Positions 36,416 through 45,676 of a stretch of 64,000 bases of DNA are shown here, piece by piece (positions within the stretch are counted from its first letter, which is position 1; every line of letters starts with the position of its first letter). The notes under the pieces are model-generated. The model did not search any database. It saw nothing but the letters and a program-made list of their open reading frames with translations, and was not told the origin of the DNA. A program made the position numbers and the translations under genes. This DNA is from Rhizobium sp. 18065 (GTDB taxonomy: Bacteria; Pseudomonadota; Alphaproteobacteria; Rhizobiales; Rhizobiaceae). The DNA lies in NCBI RefSeq assembly GCF_902706095.1, contig NZ_CACSJP010000002.1:310001-374000 (forward strand). Direction: 5' to 3'.

Positions 36416-36758
36416 GCCCCTTGGCGGCTAGCTCGCCTTCGTATTCGGCAAACTTCGCAGCGCCGGTTTCGCCGAGCTCCCGCAGGTAGATCCAGGTGAA
36501 GATCCCCGTATCGTGGCCGTCGTCGAACCCGATTCGCACGGCGTAATTGCCGGTCGGCGTCATAGCCTTGATCGCCACGTTGCGTTTGCCAGGCACGGTC
36601 ACTTTCTGACCCGGACCATGCCCCTGCACCTCGGCCGAGGGCGACAGGACGCGCAGCATTTCGGCCGGCAATGTCACGACCACGCCGTCACTGAAACTGA
36701 CGGTCAGAATACGGCGGTCCTTGGAAACCTTCAGTTCGCTTGGCCAGGTGTCGCTCAT
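36396..36758 (-). CDS. DUF971 domain-containing protein
   Basis: This 120-residue protein matches the DUF971/gamma-butyrobetaine hydroxylase N-terminal-like domain: ELKVSKDRRILTVSFSDG near the start, EMLRVLSPSAEVQGHG, and the C-terminal YAVRIGFDDGHDTGIFTWIYLRELG. Such domains occur alone in bacteria and near Fe-S and molybdenum-cofactor genes; moaA is divergent just upstream. Start at 36758 (MSDTWPSELK) matches family length; the frame extends upstream without similarity. Confidence 0.87.
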   Translation of the reverse strand: MSDTWPSELKVSKDRRILTVSFSDGVVVTLPAEMLRVLSPSAEVQGHGPGQKVTVPGKRNVAIKAMTPTGNYAVRIGFDDGHDTGIFTWIYLRELGETGAAKFAEYEGELAAKGLSRDPR

Positions 36759-36912
36759 GCCGGTTCTCACTTGATCGAATTCGCTGAATGGTGCCGCACA
36801 GGTAGGACCTCGACAGATCCGGCGCAAGAGATTTTGATCGACAAATCCAAGCACTTCGCTTGACGCTTTAGTGGTGCAAGCCCACATTGTTGCAAACATC
36901 AGGAGACCTCAC

Positions 36913-37959
36913 TTGGATCACAGCCCTGGCACATGGCAAACTGCGGCGCCGCTTGCGGAGCAAACCGCACCGATGGTCGATCCATTTGGTCGCAGCGTCA
37001 CCTATCTGCGTGTCTCCGTCACCGATCGCTGCGATTTCCGCTGCACCTATTGCATGGCGGAAAACATGACTTTCCTGCCGAAGAAGGATCTGCTGACTCT
37101 GGAAGAGCTCGACCGGCTCTGTTCCGCCTTCATCGCCAAGGGCGTTCGCAAGCTGCGGCTTACAGGTGGGGAGCCCCTGGTCCGCAAGAACATCATGTTT
37201 CTCATCCGCGGCCTGTCGCGGCATCTGGGCGGCGGCCTCGATGAACTCACACTGACCACCAACGGCTCGCAGCTTGCGAAACACGCCGCCGAGCTGGCCG
37301 ATTGCGGGGTCCGCCGGATCAATGTGTCACTCGACACGCTCGACCCGGCCAAGTTCAAGTCGATTACCCGATGGGGGGAATTCGACAAGGTCATCGAAGG
37401 CATCAAGGCAGCGCAGGCGGCAGGCATCCATGTCAAGCTGAATGCCGTTGCGCTGAAGGATTTCAACGAGGCGGAAATTCCGGACCTGATGACATTTGCC
37501 CATGCCGAAGGCATGGATCTGACATTGATCGAAACCATGCCCATGGGGGAGACCGGCGAGGACCGGACGGATCAGTATCTGCCCCTGTCACTCGTGCGCA
37601 GCAGGCTCGAAGAGCGGTTCACGCTGAACGAGATCCCCTACAAGACGGGCGGACCGGCGCGTTATGTCGAAGTTGCGGAAACGGGTGGTCGGCTCGGTTT
37701 CATCACGCCGCTGACCCATAATTTCTGTGAGAGCTGCAATCGCGTCCGGCTGACCTGCACCGGCACCCTGTATATGTGCCTCGGCCAGGACGATGCCGCA
37801 GACCTGCGCACCGCGCTGCGCGCCTCGGATGACAATGCCTATCTGTCGGCAGCAATCGACGAAGCGATCACCCGCAAGCCCAAGGGGCACGATTTCATCA
37901 TCGACCGCGATCACCGCAAACCAGCCGTCGGCCGGCACATGAGCGTCACCGGCGGCTAA
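36913..37959 (+). CDS. moaA: GTP 3',8-cyclase
   Basis: MoaA is the radical SAM enzyme that starts molybdopterin synthesis from GTP. The N-terminal cluster motif is CDFRCTYC (Cys40, Cys44, Cys47 from the TTG start). The C-terminal cluster is in [11 protein letters not shown]...C, and [11 protein letters not shown] is present. TTG at 36913 is chosen because AGGAG precedes it by 7 bases, giving 348 residues; in-frame upstream codons start at 36871. mobA and mobB lie 4 kb downstream, separated by a chemotaxis receptor and a transporter. Confidence 0.95.
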   Translation: MDHSPGTWQTAAPLAEQTAPMVDPFGRSVTYLRVSVTDRCDFRCTYCMAENMTFLPKKDLLTLEELDRLCSAFIAKGVRKLRLTGGEPLVRKNIMFLIRGLSRHLGGGLDELTLTTNGSQLAKHAAELADCGVRRINVSLDTLDPAKFKSITRWGEFDKVIEGIKAAQAAGIHVKLNAVALKDFNEAEIPDLMTFAHAEGMDLTLIETMPMGETGEDRTDQYLPLSLVRSRLEERFTLNEIPYKTGGPARYVEVAETGGRLGFITPLTHNFCESCNRVRLTCTGTLYMCLGQDDAADLRTALRASDDNAYLSAAIDEAITRKPKGHDFIIDRDHRKPAVGRHMSVTGG

Positions 37960-37994
37960 ACGCCGCCGCCGGCTTTCTTCTACGTCAGAAGACC

Positions 37995-40529
37995 TCAGGC
38001 AATCCGTCGCATCGGCTGGCGCTGTGCAGCAGGTGCCTCGGTGCGGAAGTGTTCGATCTTGCCCATCAGGTTTTCCACCCGCTGGCGAAGACCATGGATT
38101 TCCGCATTGTTTTCTTCGACCATCGCGGCGTTCTGCTGGGTAATCAGCTCGACGTCGCGCACGGCACTGGTCACCTCGCTGATGCCGGTGGACTGCTCGC
38201 GGGTAGCAGCCGAAATCGTCTCGACCAGCCCCTGCACTTCCTCGACCTGGTTGATGATCGTCTGCAGAACCTCACCGGTATTCTCGACCAGTTCGACACC
38301 GGACTTCACCTGACCGCCGCTGACCGAAATCAGCTGCTTGATCTCCTTGGCTGCGTTCGCGCAGCGCTGGGCGAGATCACGGACTTCCTGGGCGACGACG
38401 GCAAAGCCGCGCCCCGCTTCGCCGGCCCGCGCTGCCTCGACGCCCGCGTTCAGGGCCAGCAGATTTGTCTGGAAGGCAATCTCGTCGATGACCCCGATAA
38501 TGGTCGAGATCTTGTCGGAGGAACGGCTGATCTCGGCCATAGCCTCGACCGCCTTCTTCACGACGACCCCGGACTGCCGCGCATGGTCGCGCGCCGACGC
38601 GACGGAGCGTGCCGTGCGACCCGCACCATCAGCCGTGGAGCGTACGACGTCGCTCAGATGCGACAGGGCCCGCACGCTCTCTTCGAGTGCCGCGGCCTGT
38701 TGTTCGGTGCGCCGCGCCAGGTCGTCGGCAGACACCGCAAGATTTTCCGTACCGGCATTGATGTCGGCGCTGGCGCCGCGCACGTCTTCGAGCGTTGCGC
38801 GCAGCGCTTCGACCGCGTGGTTGTAGGTTGTTGCCATGGCCACGAAATCTGCCGGTAGATCCTCCCGCATGCCGACATTCAGATGGCCGTTGGCAAGCGC
38901 CTGCAGCACCGATGAAAGCGCCTCAAGGGCTGCCCGCTGGTCGGCCTCGACCCGGGCACGCTCCTCGGCACGCAGTTCCGTCTCGCGCGCCGACAATTCG
39001 CGCGATTGCGCTGCCTCTTCTTCAAGCCGCTTGTTCTCGAGCGCCGCATCCCGGAACACCGTCACCGAACGGACCATGTCGCCGATTTCGTCGCCGCGAT
39101 TGCGCCCTTCGATCGGCACGGACAGATCGCCGTTCGCCAGCCGCGACATCACCCCGGTGATGCGCTTCAATGGCGCCCGCAGTGTCTCGATCAGCATCAA
39201 GCCGCCGACGATGGCCAGAAGCGTACCGGCCACCATGGTGATGATCGATATGGTCGCTGACCGCTCGCTATCCTCCTTGCCGACTTCCTGGGCATTGCTG
39301 ACGAAGTCACGCAGCGAGGCCATCGCTGTTGAGACATAGTCAGTCGATGCCAGACGCAGCGACTGCCAGTTTTCCCCGGCTTTGAGCAAGGCCTGCGAAT
39401 TGTCCTCGATCGTCGTCAGGCGTGGCGCAATGGTTTTCGGAAAATCGCGAAGCGTGCTGTTCTTGGCTCCGAGCTCGGAAATCCGCGCCGCCATCTCGCC
39501 AAGCGCCGAGACGTTCGACAGAACGATCCCGCGCGAAGCCTCATCCAGACTGCCAAGCATTTTCTGCATGCGCAGTTCCAGGGTTGCGATTTCCATGGCA
39601 GCGCCGTCGACAAGGCCCATGAGTTCCTTCTGGTCAGCCACCAGCTTGTCGAGACCGACAAAACGGTCGGCGGCGACATCGCTATTCTTGGAAGCCTGCA
39701 GCGTGATCTTCTGTTCGATCAGCACAAGCTCCGCCAAAACCTTGTTGAGACCCTGCGCCTTGACGTCATCGGCATCGTTCGATTTCAGGATCGCATCGAT
39801 CCGGCCCATGGCACCGGCCACCTCATCGATCAGCACCTTGCCCTTGTCGGATGCAATTGCCTGGGCCTTGGTCAGGTCCTTCTGCATCGCACCGGCATAA
39901 AGCTTGGCTTCATCCAACTGTTCGGCCGGCGTAAAGCCCATCTGTACCGCGACCCGCAGCTTGCCGAGACGATCGATCAGCGACTGGAAAGCCGATGCAT
40001 CAAACAGCAGTTCCTTGGCGAAACGTTCCTTGTCGGCCAGTTCCTTGCGGACGAAATCCACCTGCTTGACGATCTGCTTGCCATCGCCCTGCAGAGCTGC
40101 GACGGCTTCGATCAGTCCAGCGTCGAGCGTGCTGCGTTCTTCTTTATTGTCCCACATCGCCTTGGTCTGATCGCGCATGCGCTGCGGCAGCGCGCGCAGA
40201 TCGCTGAGATCGGCCTTCTGCGCCTGTCCGGCGAGTACGCCATCCAGCACGGCGAGGCCATTCTCCTGCTTGTCCACCGCCGTCAGGACACCTTCGCGGC
40301 TCTTGTCGGTCGGATCGAGACTGAACTCCTGCAAACCGCCCTGAACCTGTTCGAGATCGCTGATATTGCCGATTGTGGCGCGGGTGACGGTCATATGACC
40401 GTTCAGCATGCTGGCTGTCCGGTAACCCAGAAGCCCAACACCCGCCATCAGCAGAACGAGCGGCACGACAAAAAGGAGCACTTTCGTAACAATCCTGCGG
40501 CTCTGCAGGAGGCGATCGATGAAACTCAT
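37995..40529 (-). CDS. Methyl-accepting chemotaxis protein
   Basis: This 844-residue receptor has an N-terminal membrane helix (about 17-37), a long helical periplasmic sensor (about 40-410, compatible with a helical bimodular domain), a second membrane helix (about 430-450), a HAMP domain ([26 protein letters not shown]), further HAMP-like linkers, and the signalling tip [40 protein letters not shown]. No C-terminal CheR/CheB pentapeptide is visible (ends QPMRRIA). The SD GAGGG is 5 bases before the ATG. The ligand is unknown. Confidence 0.93.
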   Translation of the reverse strand: MSFIDRLLQSRRIVTKVLLFVVPLVLLMAGVGLLGYRTASMLNGHMTVTRATIGNISDLEQVQGGLQEFSLDPTDKSREGVLTAVDKQENGLAVLDGVLAGQAQKADLSDLRALPQRMRDQTKAMWDNKEERSTLDAGLIEAVAALQGDGKQIVKQVDFVRKELADKERFAKELLFDASAFQSLIDRLGKLRVAVQMGFTPAEQLDEAKLYAGAMQKDLTKAQAIASDKGKVLIDEVAGAMGRIDAILKSNDADDVKAQGLNKVLAELVLIEQKITLQASKNSDVAADRFVGLDKLVADQKELMGLVDGAAMEIATLELRMQKMLGSLDEASRGIVLSNVSALGEMAARISELGAKNSTLRDFPKTIAPRLTTIEDNSQALLKAGENWQSLRLASTDYVSTAMASLRDFVSNAQEVGKEDSERSATISIITMVAGTLLAIVGGLMLIETLRAPLKRITGVMSRLANGDLSVPIEGRNRGDEIGDMVRSVTVFRDAALENKRLEEEAAQSRELSARETELRAEERARVEADQRAALEALSSVLQALANGHLNVGMREDLPADFVAMATTYNHAVEALRATLEDVRGASADINAGTENLAVSADDLARRTEQQAAALEESVRALSHLSDVVRSTADGAGRTARSVASARDHARQSGVVVKKAVEAMAEISRSSDKISTIIGVIDEIAFQTNLLALNAGVEAARAGEAGRGFAVVAQEVRDLAQRCANAAKEIKQLISVSGGQVKSGVELVENTGEVLQTIINQVEEVQGLVETISAATREQSTGISEVTSAVRDVELITQQNAAMVEENNAEIHGLRQRVENLMGKIEHFRTEAPAAQRQPMRRIA

Positions 40530-40593
40530 GAAACCCTCGGAACGAGGTCAGCGCCCACGCTTGAAAACATCTGCGCGGCGTCAAACGGGCGGT

Positions 40594-40670
40594 TTCCACC
40601 TCATGTGGAACAGGTACATTGAGCTTCCCCCTGCAAGTTTGAGCAAACGTTAATCGGTGCTCAGTTTTTT
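40594..40670 (+). ncRNA. Candidate small RNA between mcp and EamA gene
   Basis: On the plus strand, hairpin TTCCAC-CTCAT-GTGGAA (40594-40610) is followed by an unpaired pyrimidine-rich stretch with CTTCCCCC (anti-SD-like). A terminator TGAGCA...TGCTCA plus G and T6 follows (40640-40670). No gene on this strand needs that terminator. The 5' end and promoter are not evident. Confidence 0.35.
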
Positions 40671-40682
40671 GCGCTTTTAGGC

Positions 40683-40700
40683 AGTTCAGATACCTGAACT
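40683..40700. promoter_or_regulatory. Dyad AGTTCAG-N4-CTGAACT
   Basis: A perfect 7-bp inverted repeat with a 4-base spacer lies in the mcp/EamA divergent region. It may be an operator or a second small hairpin. Confidence 0.4.
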
Positions 40701-40752
40701 TTTGTAGTTTTGGGTTCGAAAAGCGGTACCACCGCCTCCGGGCTTCGTTTAG

Positions 40753-40780
40753 AAGGATCCTTGCAAGTTTCAGGATCCTT
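40753..40780 (+). promoter_or_regulatory. Leader hairpin overlapping the RBS of the EamA gene
   Basis: AAGGATCC (40753-40760) pairs with GGATCCTT (40773-40780). The right arm contains the only SD-like AGGA before the ATG at 40785, so folding would hide the ribosome site. Confidence 0.4.
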
Positions 40781-40784
40781 TCAA

Positions 40785-41690
40785 ATGGCATTATCCGACA
40801 ATACGCGAGGCGCAGCCTTGATGGCGCTTTCGATGGCCGGCTTCACCTTCAACGACGCTCTGACCAAGTCCGTGACCGACGAAATGACCGTCGGCCAGAT
40901 CATGTTCGTGCGCGGCGCGTTGACCACGCTGATGGTCTATATCGTGGCCCGTCGGCTAGGCGCACTGGATCACATCCGCAACCTGTTTCAGCCGCTGATC
41001 CTCTGTCGCATCGCGCTGGAGACGATCGCCGCGATCACATTCCTGACGGCACTGGGCCAGATCCCGCTTGCCAACGCATCGGCCATCCTGCAGTCGCTGC
41101 CGCTTGCCGTGACGCTGGGTGCGGCACTCTTTTTCCGCGAACCGGTCGGTTGGCGCCGCTGGACGGCAATTGGCGTCGGCTTCATCGGCGTCATGATCAT
41201 CATTCAGCCAGGTCCCGAAGGCTTTACGCTGGCGGCCCTCTATGTGGTGATCAGCGTGATCACCGCAGCAGGTCGTGACCTTGTCACCAAGAAAATCGAC
41301 CCGAATGTCTCCTCATTCACGGTCACGCTGTTTACCGCGGCCAGCATTTCCTTTGCCGGACTGCTGCTGATCCCGGTCTATGGCGGTTGGCAGCCGGTCT
41401 CCTATGGCGCCTTCGGCACGCTGATAGTCGCATCCGGCTTTCTCTTTGTCGGCTATCAATCGATCATCATGGCGATGAGGACCGGCGAAATTTCCTTCAT
41501 CGCACCCTTCCGTTATATAAGCCTGATCTGGGCTGTGCTGCTCGGCTTCGTGTTCTTCGGCGAACTGCCGACACTGGCGACAGTGGTCGGCGCGACCATC
41601 GTCATCGTTTCGGGCCTTTACACCTTCTACCGGGAAAACAAACGCAAGGCCCAGGCGGCGGCCAGCTCAGGCACAGTAACGCCGCCCTGA
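40785..41690 (+). CDS. EamA/DMT family transporter
   Basis: This 301-residue integral membrane protein has about ten hydrophobic helices in two EamA repeats, for example LMALSMAGFTFNDAL and, in the second half, AALYVVISVITAAGRD. Conserved turns between helices and a basic C-terminal tail (REN-KRKAQ) are present. Members export metabolites or amino acids; the substrate cannot be predicted. ATG at 40785 opens the first helix. The upstream in-frame codons to 40710 are unlikely. mobA follows 81 bp later on the same strand. Confidence 0.88.
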   Translation: MALSDNTRGAALMALSMAGFTFNDALTKSVTDEMTVGQIMFVRGALTTLMVYIVARRLGALDHIRNLFQPLILCRIALETIAAITFLTALGQIPLANASAILQSLPLAVTLGAALFFREPVGWRRWTAIGVGFIGVMIIIQPGPEGFTLAALYVVISVITAAGRDLVTKKIDPNVSSFTVTLFTAASISFAGLLLIPVYGGWQPVSYGAFGTLIVASGFLFVGYQSIIMAMRTGEISFIAPFRYISLIWAVLLGFVFFGELPTLATVVGATIVIVSGLYTFYRENKRKAQAAASSGTVTPP

Positions 41691-41771
41691 AATCTGCACC
41701 GGGACATGAGGCTGAAATGATGTCGCTGCCATTCGATCGTCCGGCCATCCGGCAGGCTCCATAGGTTGCAG

Positions 41772-42398
41772 ATGAGCGAACCAGACCGCCTTCCCGCCAT
41801 TATTCTTGCCAGCGGCCTGTCGCGACGCATGGGGCGCGACAAGACGCAGATGCTTCTGGGCGGCAAACCATTGATCGCCCACATCCTGGACCGCTTGAGA
41901 ACCCAGGCCGATCCTGTCTGGACGAATGCGCCGTCAGACTATCCGCTTGATCTCGGCATTCCCAACTATCCCGACCTGCTGCCGGACCGGCCGGGTCCCC
42001 TCGCCGGTGTGCTTGCAGGTTTGATGGCTCTGGAGCGGCATGACGCGCAAGGCAGCCATATCCTGACTGTTCCCGGTGACACGCCTTTCCTGCCCCATGA
42101 TCTTGTCGAGCGCCTTTGCGCTGCCGCGACCACGGGCTCGATCATACTGGCTGCCTCGGGTGGCAGAACCCATCCCGTGATTGGCCTGTGGCCGAAAAAC
42201 CTGGCCTCCGACCTGGAAGCCTGGCTGGACGATCCTGACCACCGCCGTGTCTTCGATTTCATCGACAGGCATCCGCGCGTGATCGTCGATTTTCCGATGA
42301 TCGACACTGACCTTGGTCCACTCGATCCGTTTTTCAACATCAACACGCCGGAGGACCTCGCGCAGGCCGAGGCTCTGCTGCAGAAAGGCATAAAATGA
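41772..42398 (+). CDS. mobA: Molybdenum cofactor guanylyltransferase
   Basis: MobA attaches GMP to molybdopterin to make the MGD cofactor. The 208-residue nucleotidyltransferase has the loop ILASGLSRRMGRDKTQMLLGGKPL, PDRPGPLAG and VPGDTPFLP (metal-binding Asp). ATG 41772 is preferred over TTG 41766. Its stop overlaps the start of mobB by 4 bases, so the two are translationally coupled. Confidence 0.94.
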   Translation: MSEPDRLPAIILASGLSRRMGRDKTQMLLGGKPLIAHILDRLRTQADPVWTNAPSDYPLDLGIPNYPDLLPDRPGPLAGVLAGLMALERHDAQGSHILTVPGDTPFLPHDLVERLCAAATTGSIILAASGGRTHPVIGLWPKNLASDLEAWLDDPDHRRVFDFIDRHPRVIVDFPMIDTDLGPLDPFFNINTPEDLAQAEALLQKGIK

Positions 42399-42913
42399 GC
42401 GAGCTGCCCCGCATCTTTGGCATTTCCGGCTGGAAGAATTCCGGCAAGACCGGGCTTGCGGTGAGGCTGGTGGAAGAATTCACCCGCCGCGGCTATCGCA
42501 TATCGACCATCAAGCATGCCCACCACGACTTCGATATCGACAAGGTCGGCGCCGACAGTTACCGCCACAGACAGGCAGGAGCCACCGAGGTCGTCATCGT
42601 CTCCGGCACCCGGTTCGCCATCATGCATGAATTGCGCGGCGCAGCGGAGCCTTCCTTCGAGGAGATACTGGCCCGCATCGGTCCTTGCGATCTTGTTCTG
42701 ATCGAGGGCTATAAACGCGAAGCTGTGCCGAAGATCGAGGCAAGGCGCCTGGACGCGAAGAACCGCGAACCGCTTGCCCCAACCGATCCGCACATCGTGG
42801 CAATCGCTGCCGACCATCCGGTCGAAGACACCACCCTTCCGGTCTTCAATCTCGACGACACGGCGGCAATCGCCGACTTCGTCGCCGAAGTGACCGGCCT
42901 GCCTTCCCGATAA
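42395..42913 (+). CDS. mobB: Molybdopterin-guanine dinucleotide biosynthesis protein B
   Basis: This 172-residue P-loop GTPase-like protein has FGISGWKNSGKTGLAVRLVEEF (Walker A), STIKHAHHDFDIDK and DLVLIEGYKREAVPKIE. It binds GTP and assists MobA. It starts within the mobA stop (ATGA overlap). A strong terminator lies 18 bp downstream. Confidence 0.95.
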   Translation: MSELPRIFGISGWKNSGKTGLAVRLVEEFTRRGYRISTIKHAHHDFDIDKVGADSYRHRQAGATEVVIVSGTRFAIMHELRGAAEPSFEEILARIGPCDLVLIEGYKREAVPKIEARRLDAKNREPLAPTDPHIVAIAADHPVEDTTLPVFNLDDTAAIADFVAEVTGLPSR

Positions 42914-42930
42914 CATACCAGGACGTGGAC

Positions 42931-42962
42931 AAAAAAAAGACCGCCGGATCTGCCCGGCGGCC
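42931..42962 (-). terminator. Rho-independent terminator of the OmpA-family gene
   Basis: CCGCCGG (42941-42947) pairs with CCGGCGG (42954-42960); the minus strand continues with eight T. It also follows mobB on the plus strand. Confidence 0.8.
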
Positions 42963-42990
42963 TTCCTGATTTTGTACGATAACCCTGTGC

Positions 42991-45318
42991 TTACCGGTTG
43001 GCAGCAGCAGCAGGACGCACCAGCGATGTCACACGGCGGATTGCGACACGGCGGTTCTGCTGTTCGCCGGCTTCCGTGCGGATCTTCAGGTATCGCTCGC
43101 CATAACCCTGGACCGACATGTTTTCCGGCGGAATGCCGTAGACTTCAGTCAGGAGGTTCGCCACCGTTTCGGCACGCTGGTCAGACAGCACAAGATTGGT
43201 GCGATCGGAACCGACGGCATCGGTATGACCTTCGATCAGGAAGACTTCGCCCGGATCCTTTTCGAGCAACTGCTCCATGGCGGCCGCCACCTGGCGCAGC
43301 GTCTTCGCCTGCGCCAGCGGAACTTCGGCAGACCCTGACGGGAAGGTGATCGTATCGAGATCGATACGGCGCACCTTGTCGCGCAGGCGGGCCGACGACT
43401 TCACTTCATCGATCGAATAGACCCGCTCGACACGCTCGACCGGCGGACGGCCGAGGAAGTCGTAGTAATCACGATCCGGCTCACGTGATGTGCTGACGAT
43501 ATAGTCCTGGACCGGGATCGTCAGGCGCATAGGCGGCAGGGAATAACCCACATCGACAAAGACCTGCGGACGTTCTTCGTCGGCTTCCGGCGAATACATC
43601 ATCACGTATTCTTCCCCGTCACGCGTGATGCGCGACCGCAGGACGATGTCGCCGTAGCGATTGTAGATCGTCACCAGACGCGAGCCATTCGGCCGCATGA
43701 TCGTCTCGCGGGTACGGCCACGCGAAAGTTCTTCGTAGAACGTTTCTTCCGAATCGTGGCGCAGGCGCTGCCGGTCATCGCCGCGGACCACGATCTGGTT
43801 GCCGACATTGATGATCGTACGGTCATCGATCTGCTCGATTACCTTCACTTCGGTCACCTGGTTGACGACATTGTTCTGGATGATCGTGTTGTTGGTGATA
43901 TTGTTATTCGTCACGTTGTTGGTGATGTTGGTCGCATTGTTGGTCACCGACGTCGGAACGGCAAATGCTGGCGCGGCGTCGAGCTTGGTACCGGTTTCGG
44001 CGACAGTCGCCTGGATGGCCTGGCTCTCGACCTGTACGCCTTCGGCCTGAGCCGCAGCGTCATTCTCCGGCGCCGGCGCGACCTCTTCCGCTGCCCGCAA
44101 CTGCGTCCTCTGCTCGCGCGATTCCTGTCCACCGGCATTGTCGGCGTCCTTGTCGCTGTCGAGAACGGCCGCTCCACCCTCGACCGGCAAGACGACTGTT
44201 TCGGACGTCTGGGACGGATCAGCAGCAATTTCCTGCTTCTGCTCCTCGGTCTGCGTCTCGACGAGTTCCGGCACAGGCTGGTCGACCGGAGGTTCAACGG
44301 CAGGCACGACGACCTGTTCGGCGGCCGGTTGTTCAGCTGGCACAGCTTCACCAGTGGTCTGGCCATTTTCAACCGGAGCTTCGGTGGGCACTTCGGCAGG
44401 GGTTTCTGCCGGGGTCTCAGTTGTCGGCACTGGCGGCTGTGCCGGCTCGCCGGCAGGCTGTTCCGACGGCTGCTCTTCAGGTGTTTCTGCAGCGGGTGCC
44501 TCTTCGGCCTGTGGCTGCTCGGCCGGGGCCTGCTCTACTGGAGGCGCAGCTTCGGGCACAGGGCAAGCCTCCGCAGTAGCAGCCTGTGAGCCATCCGCAC
44601 ACGTCACCATTGCCGCAGGCGCTTCGGCGGCGGGCTGCTCGGCCTGTTGCTGCGCTGCCTGCTCTTCGGCAGCCTTGCGTGCGGCTTCCTCTTCCGCTGC
44701 CTGCTGCTGGGCAGCCTGGGCCTCGGCCTGCACCTTTGCCTCAGCCTCGGCGCGCTGAGCCTCTTCGGCAGCGGCCTGCTGAGCGGCCTGATCCTCGGCA
44801 GCCTTCTGAGCTTCCTGTTGAGCCTGCTGTTCAGCAGCCTGCCGAGCGGCCTCTTGGGCAGCTTCTTCAGCCGCAGCCTGCTCGGCAGCCTGAGCCTCAG
44901 CTTCAGCGGCGCGTTGTGCCTCTTCCGCTGCGGCCTGCTGTGCTGCCTGTTCTTCGGCAGCCTTCTGGGCTTCCTGCTGTGCCTGCTGTTCGGCGGCCTG
45001 GCGGGCGGCTTCTTCGTCAGCCGCACGTTGTGCCTCTTCTGCGGCAGCCTGTGCTTCCGCAGCCTGACGGGCAGCTTCTTGCTCGGCGGCACGCTGGGCA
45101 TCGCGCGCGTTGCAGGCGTCCTGATCGGCCGCCTCCGCTCCGTCGCTGCAGACAACGGCCTGCGCGAGCTGGATCAGGCCGTCTTCCGCCTGGCGCGACT
45201 GCGATTTCGCCTGCGAATAGCCAATGGTCGATGCCATGACGGGCTTTGCCAGCACCGCCATGGACAGCATCGGTATGGCCACCGTGTTCAACAATCTGTT
45301 TTTGAACATGCCTTGCAT
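42991..45318 (-). CDS. OmpA-family protein with Ala/Gln/Glu-rich repeat region
   Basis: This 775-residue envelope protein has several parts: a signal peptide (cleavage near Ala29); an Ala/Gln/Glu-rich helical region (about 72-228) with a duplicated 35-residue unit; a Pro/Glu-rich linker (about 229-365); an Asn-rich strand-like segment (457-487); and a C-terminal OmpA domain (about 650-765) with DTITFPSGSAEV, IEGHTDAVGSDRTN and NRRVAIR. The OmpA domain should bind peptidoglycan; the helical and Pro-rich parts could span the periplasm. ATG at 45309 is an alternative start. The gene is divergent from an ABC importer and ends in a strong terminator. Confidence 0.88.
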   Translation of the reverse strand: MQGMFKNRLLNTVAIPMLSMAVLAKPVMASTIGYSQAKSQSRQAEDGLIQLAQAVVCSDGAEAADQDACNARDAQRAAEQEAARQAAEAQAAAEEAQRAADEEAARQAAEQQAQQEAQKAAEEQAAQQAAAEEAQRAAEAEAQAAEQAAAEEAAQEAARQAAEQQAQQEAQKAAEDQAAQQAAAEEAQRAEAEAKVQAEAQAAQQQAAEEEAARKAAEEQAAQQQAEQPAAEAPAAMVTCADGSQAATAEACPVPEAAPPVEQAPAEQPQAEEAPAAETPEEQPSEQPAGEPAQPPVPTTETPAETPAEVPTEAPVENGQTTGEAVPAEQPAAEQVVVPAVEPPVDQPVPELVETQTEEQKQEIAADPSQTSETVVLPVEGGAAVLDSDKDADNAGGQESREQRTQLRAAEEVAPAPENDAAAQAEGVQVESQAIQATVAETGTKLDAAPAFAVPTSVTNNATNITNNVTNNNITNNTIIQNNVVNQVTEVKVIEQIDDRTIINVGNQIVVRGDDRQRLRHDSEETFYEELSRGRTRETIMRPNGSRLVTIYNRYGDIVLRSRITRDGEEYVMMYSPEADEERPQVFVDVGYSLPPMRLTIPVQDYIVSTSREPDRDYYDFLGRPPVERVERVYSIDEVKSSARLRDKVRRIDLDTITFPSGSAEVPLAQAKTLRQVAAAMEQLLEKDPGEVFLIEGHTDAVGSDRTNLVLSDQRAETVANLLTEVYGIPPENMSVQGYGERYLKIRTEAGEQQNRRVAIRRVTSLVRPAAAANR
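43858..43950 (-). repeat. Asn-rich segment within the OmpA-family gene
   Basis: Codons 457-487 encode repeated TNN, ITNN and VTNN steps. The pattern suggests a short beta-solenoid-like or amyloid-like ladder between the linker and the C-terminal part. Confidence 0.6.
44749..44853 (-). repeat. 35-residue duplicated unit, copy 2
   Basis: Codons 156-190 repeat codons 103-137 with one change (Asp for Glu). It begins EAARQAAEQQAQQ and ends AAAEEAQRA. Confidence 0.8.
44908..45012 (-). repeat. 35-residue duplicated unit, copy 1
   Basis: Codons 103-137 form the first copy of the duplicated helical unit; the second starts 53 residues later. Confidence 0.8.
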
Positions 45319-45676
45319 TTCCTTCCTTGGTTCCGGCAGGGGTCGACGAATGTCAAACCATCCAGACAGGAACTTTTATTCTGTTTCGCCGATTCTCCGG
45401 AACCGAGCCTCGCCAGGAACCTAGGTTCGATCAAATTAACCCCACCTGAACGAGCGGGACGCCGTTTTGCTCCATGCGGTCTGAACGTGAAATAGCGCGC
45501 GACCGCTGGTTTCAACACAAGAAAAACAACCTAATTTTCGGCCGCCTACGGTTTCCAGTTGATTTCAGCTGGAAAACCAGACGAATATTGGGCCCAAGTG
45601 TGGCCGACCGATTGCCACACAGACCACGGATAGCCGCCAATAAAAACAAACGGCATCCACCAACAGAGAGGATCAC
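45319..45676. other. Divergent intergenic region between OmpA gene and ABC importer
   Basis: Contents include a 12-bp perfect palindrome GAACCTAGGTTC (45417-45428), an inverted repeat at 45552-45575 and a 7-bp dyad GTGTGGC...GCCACAC (45598-45620), the latter two near the importer. An AGAGGA ribosome site precedes 45677. No coding frame is convincing. Confidence 0.5.
45598..45620. promoter_or_regulatory. Dyad GTGTGGC-N9-GCCACAC upstream of the importer genes
   Basis: A perfect 7-bp inverted repeat lies about 57 bp before the binding-protein gene. It is a candidate operator for amino-acid-dependent control. Confidence 0.4.

Noticed and set aside
44740..45100. Repetitive DNA that could suggest a CRISPR or satellite array
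   Set aside because: It is in frame, codes for Ala/Gln/Glu helices, has only two true copies and has no spacers.
43756..45495. Ser/Cys/Ala-rich frames opposite the OmpA-family repeats
   Set aside because: They are translations of the reverse complement of Ala/Gln/Glu codons and have no independent signals.
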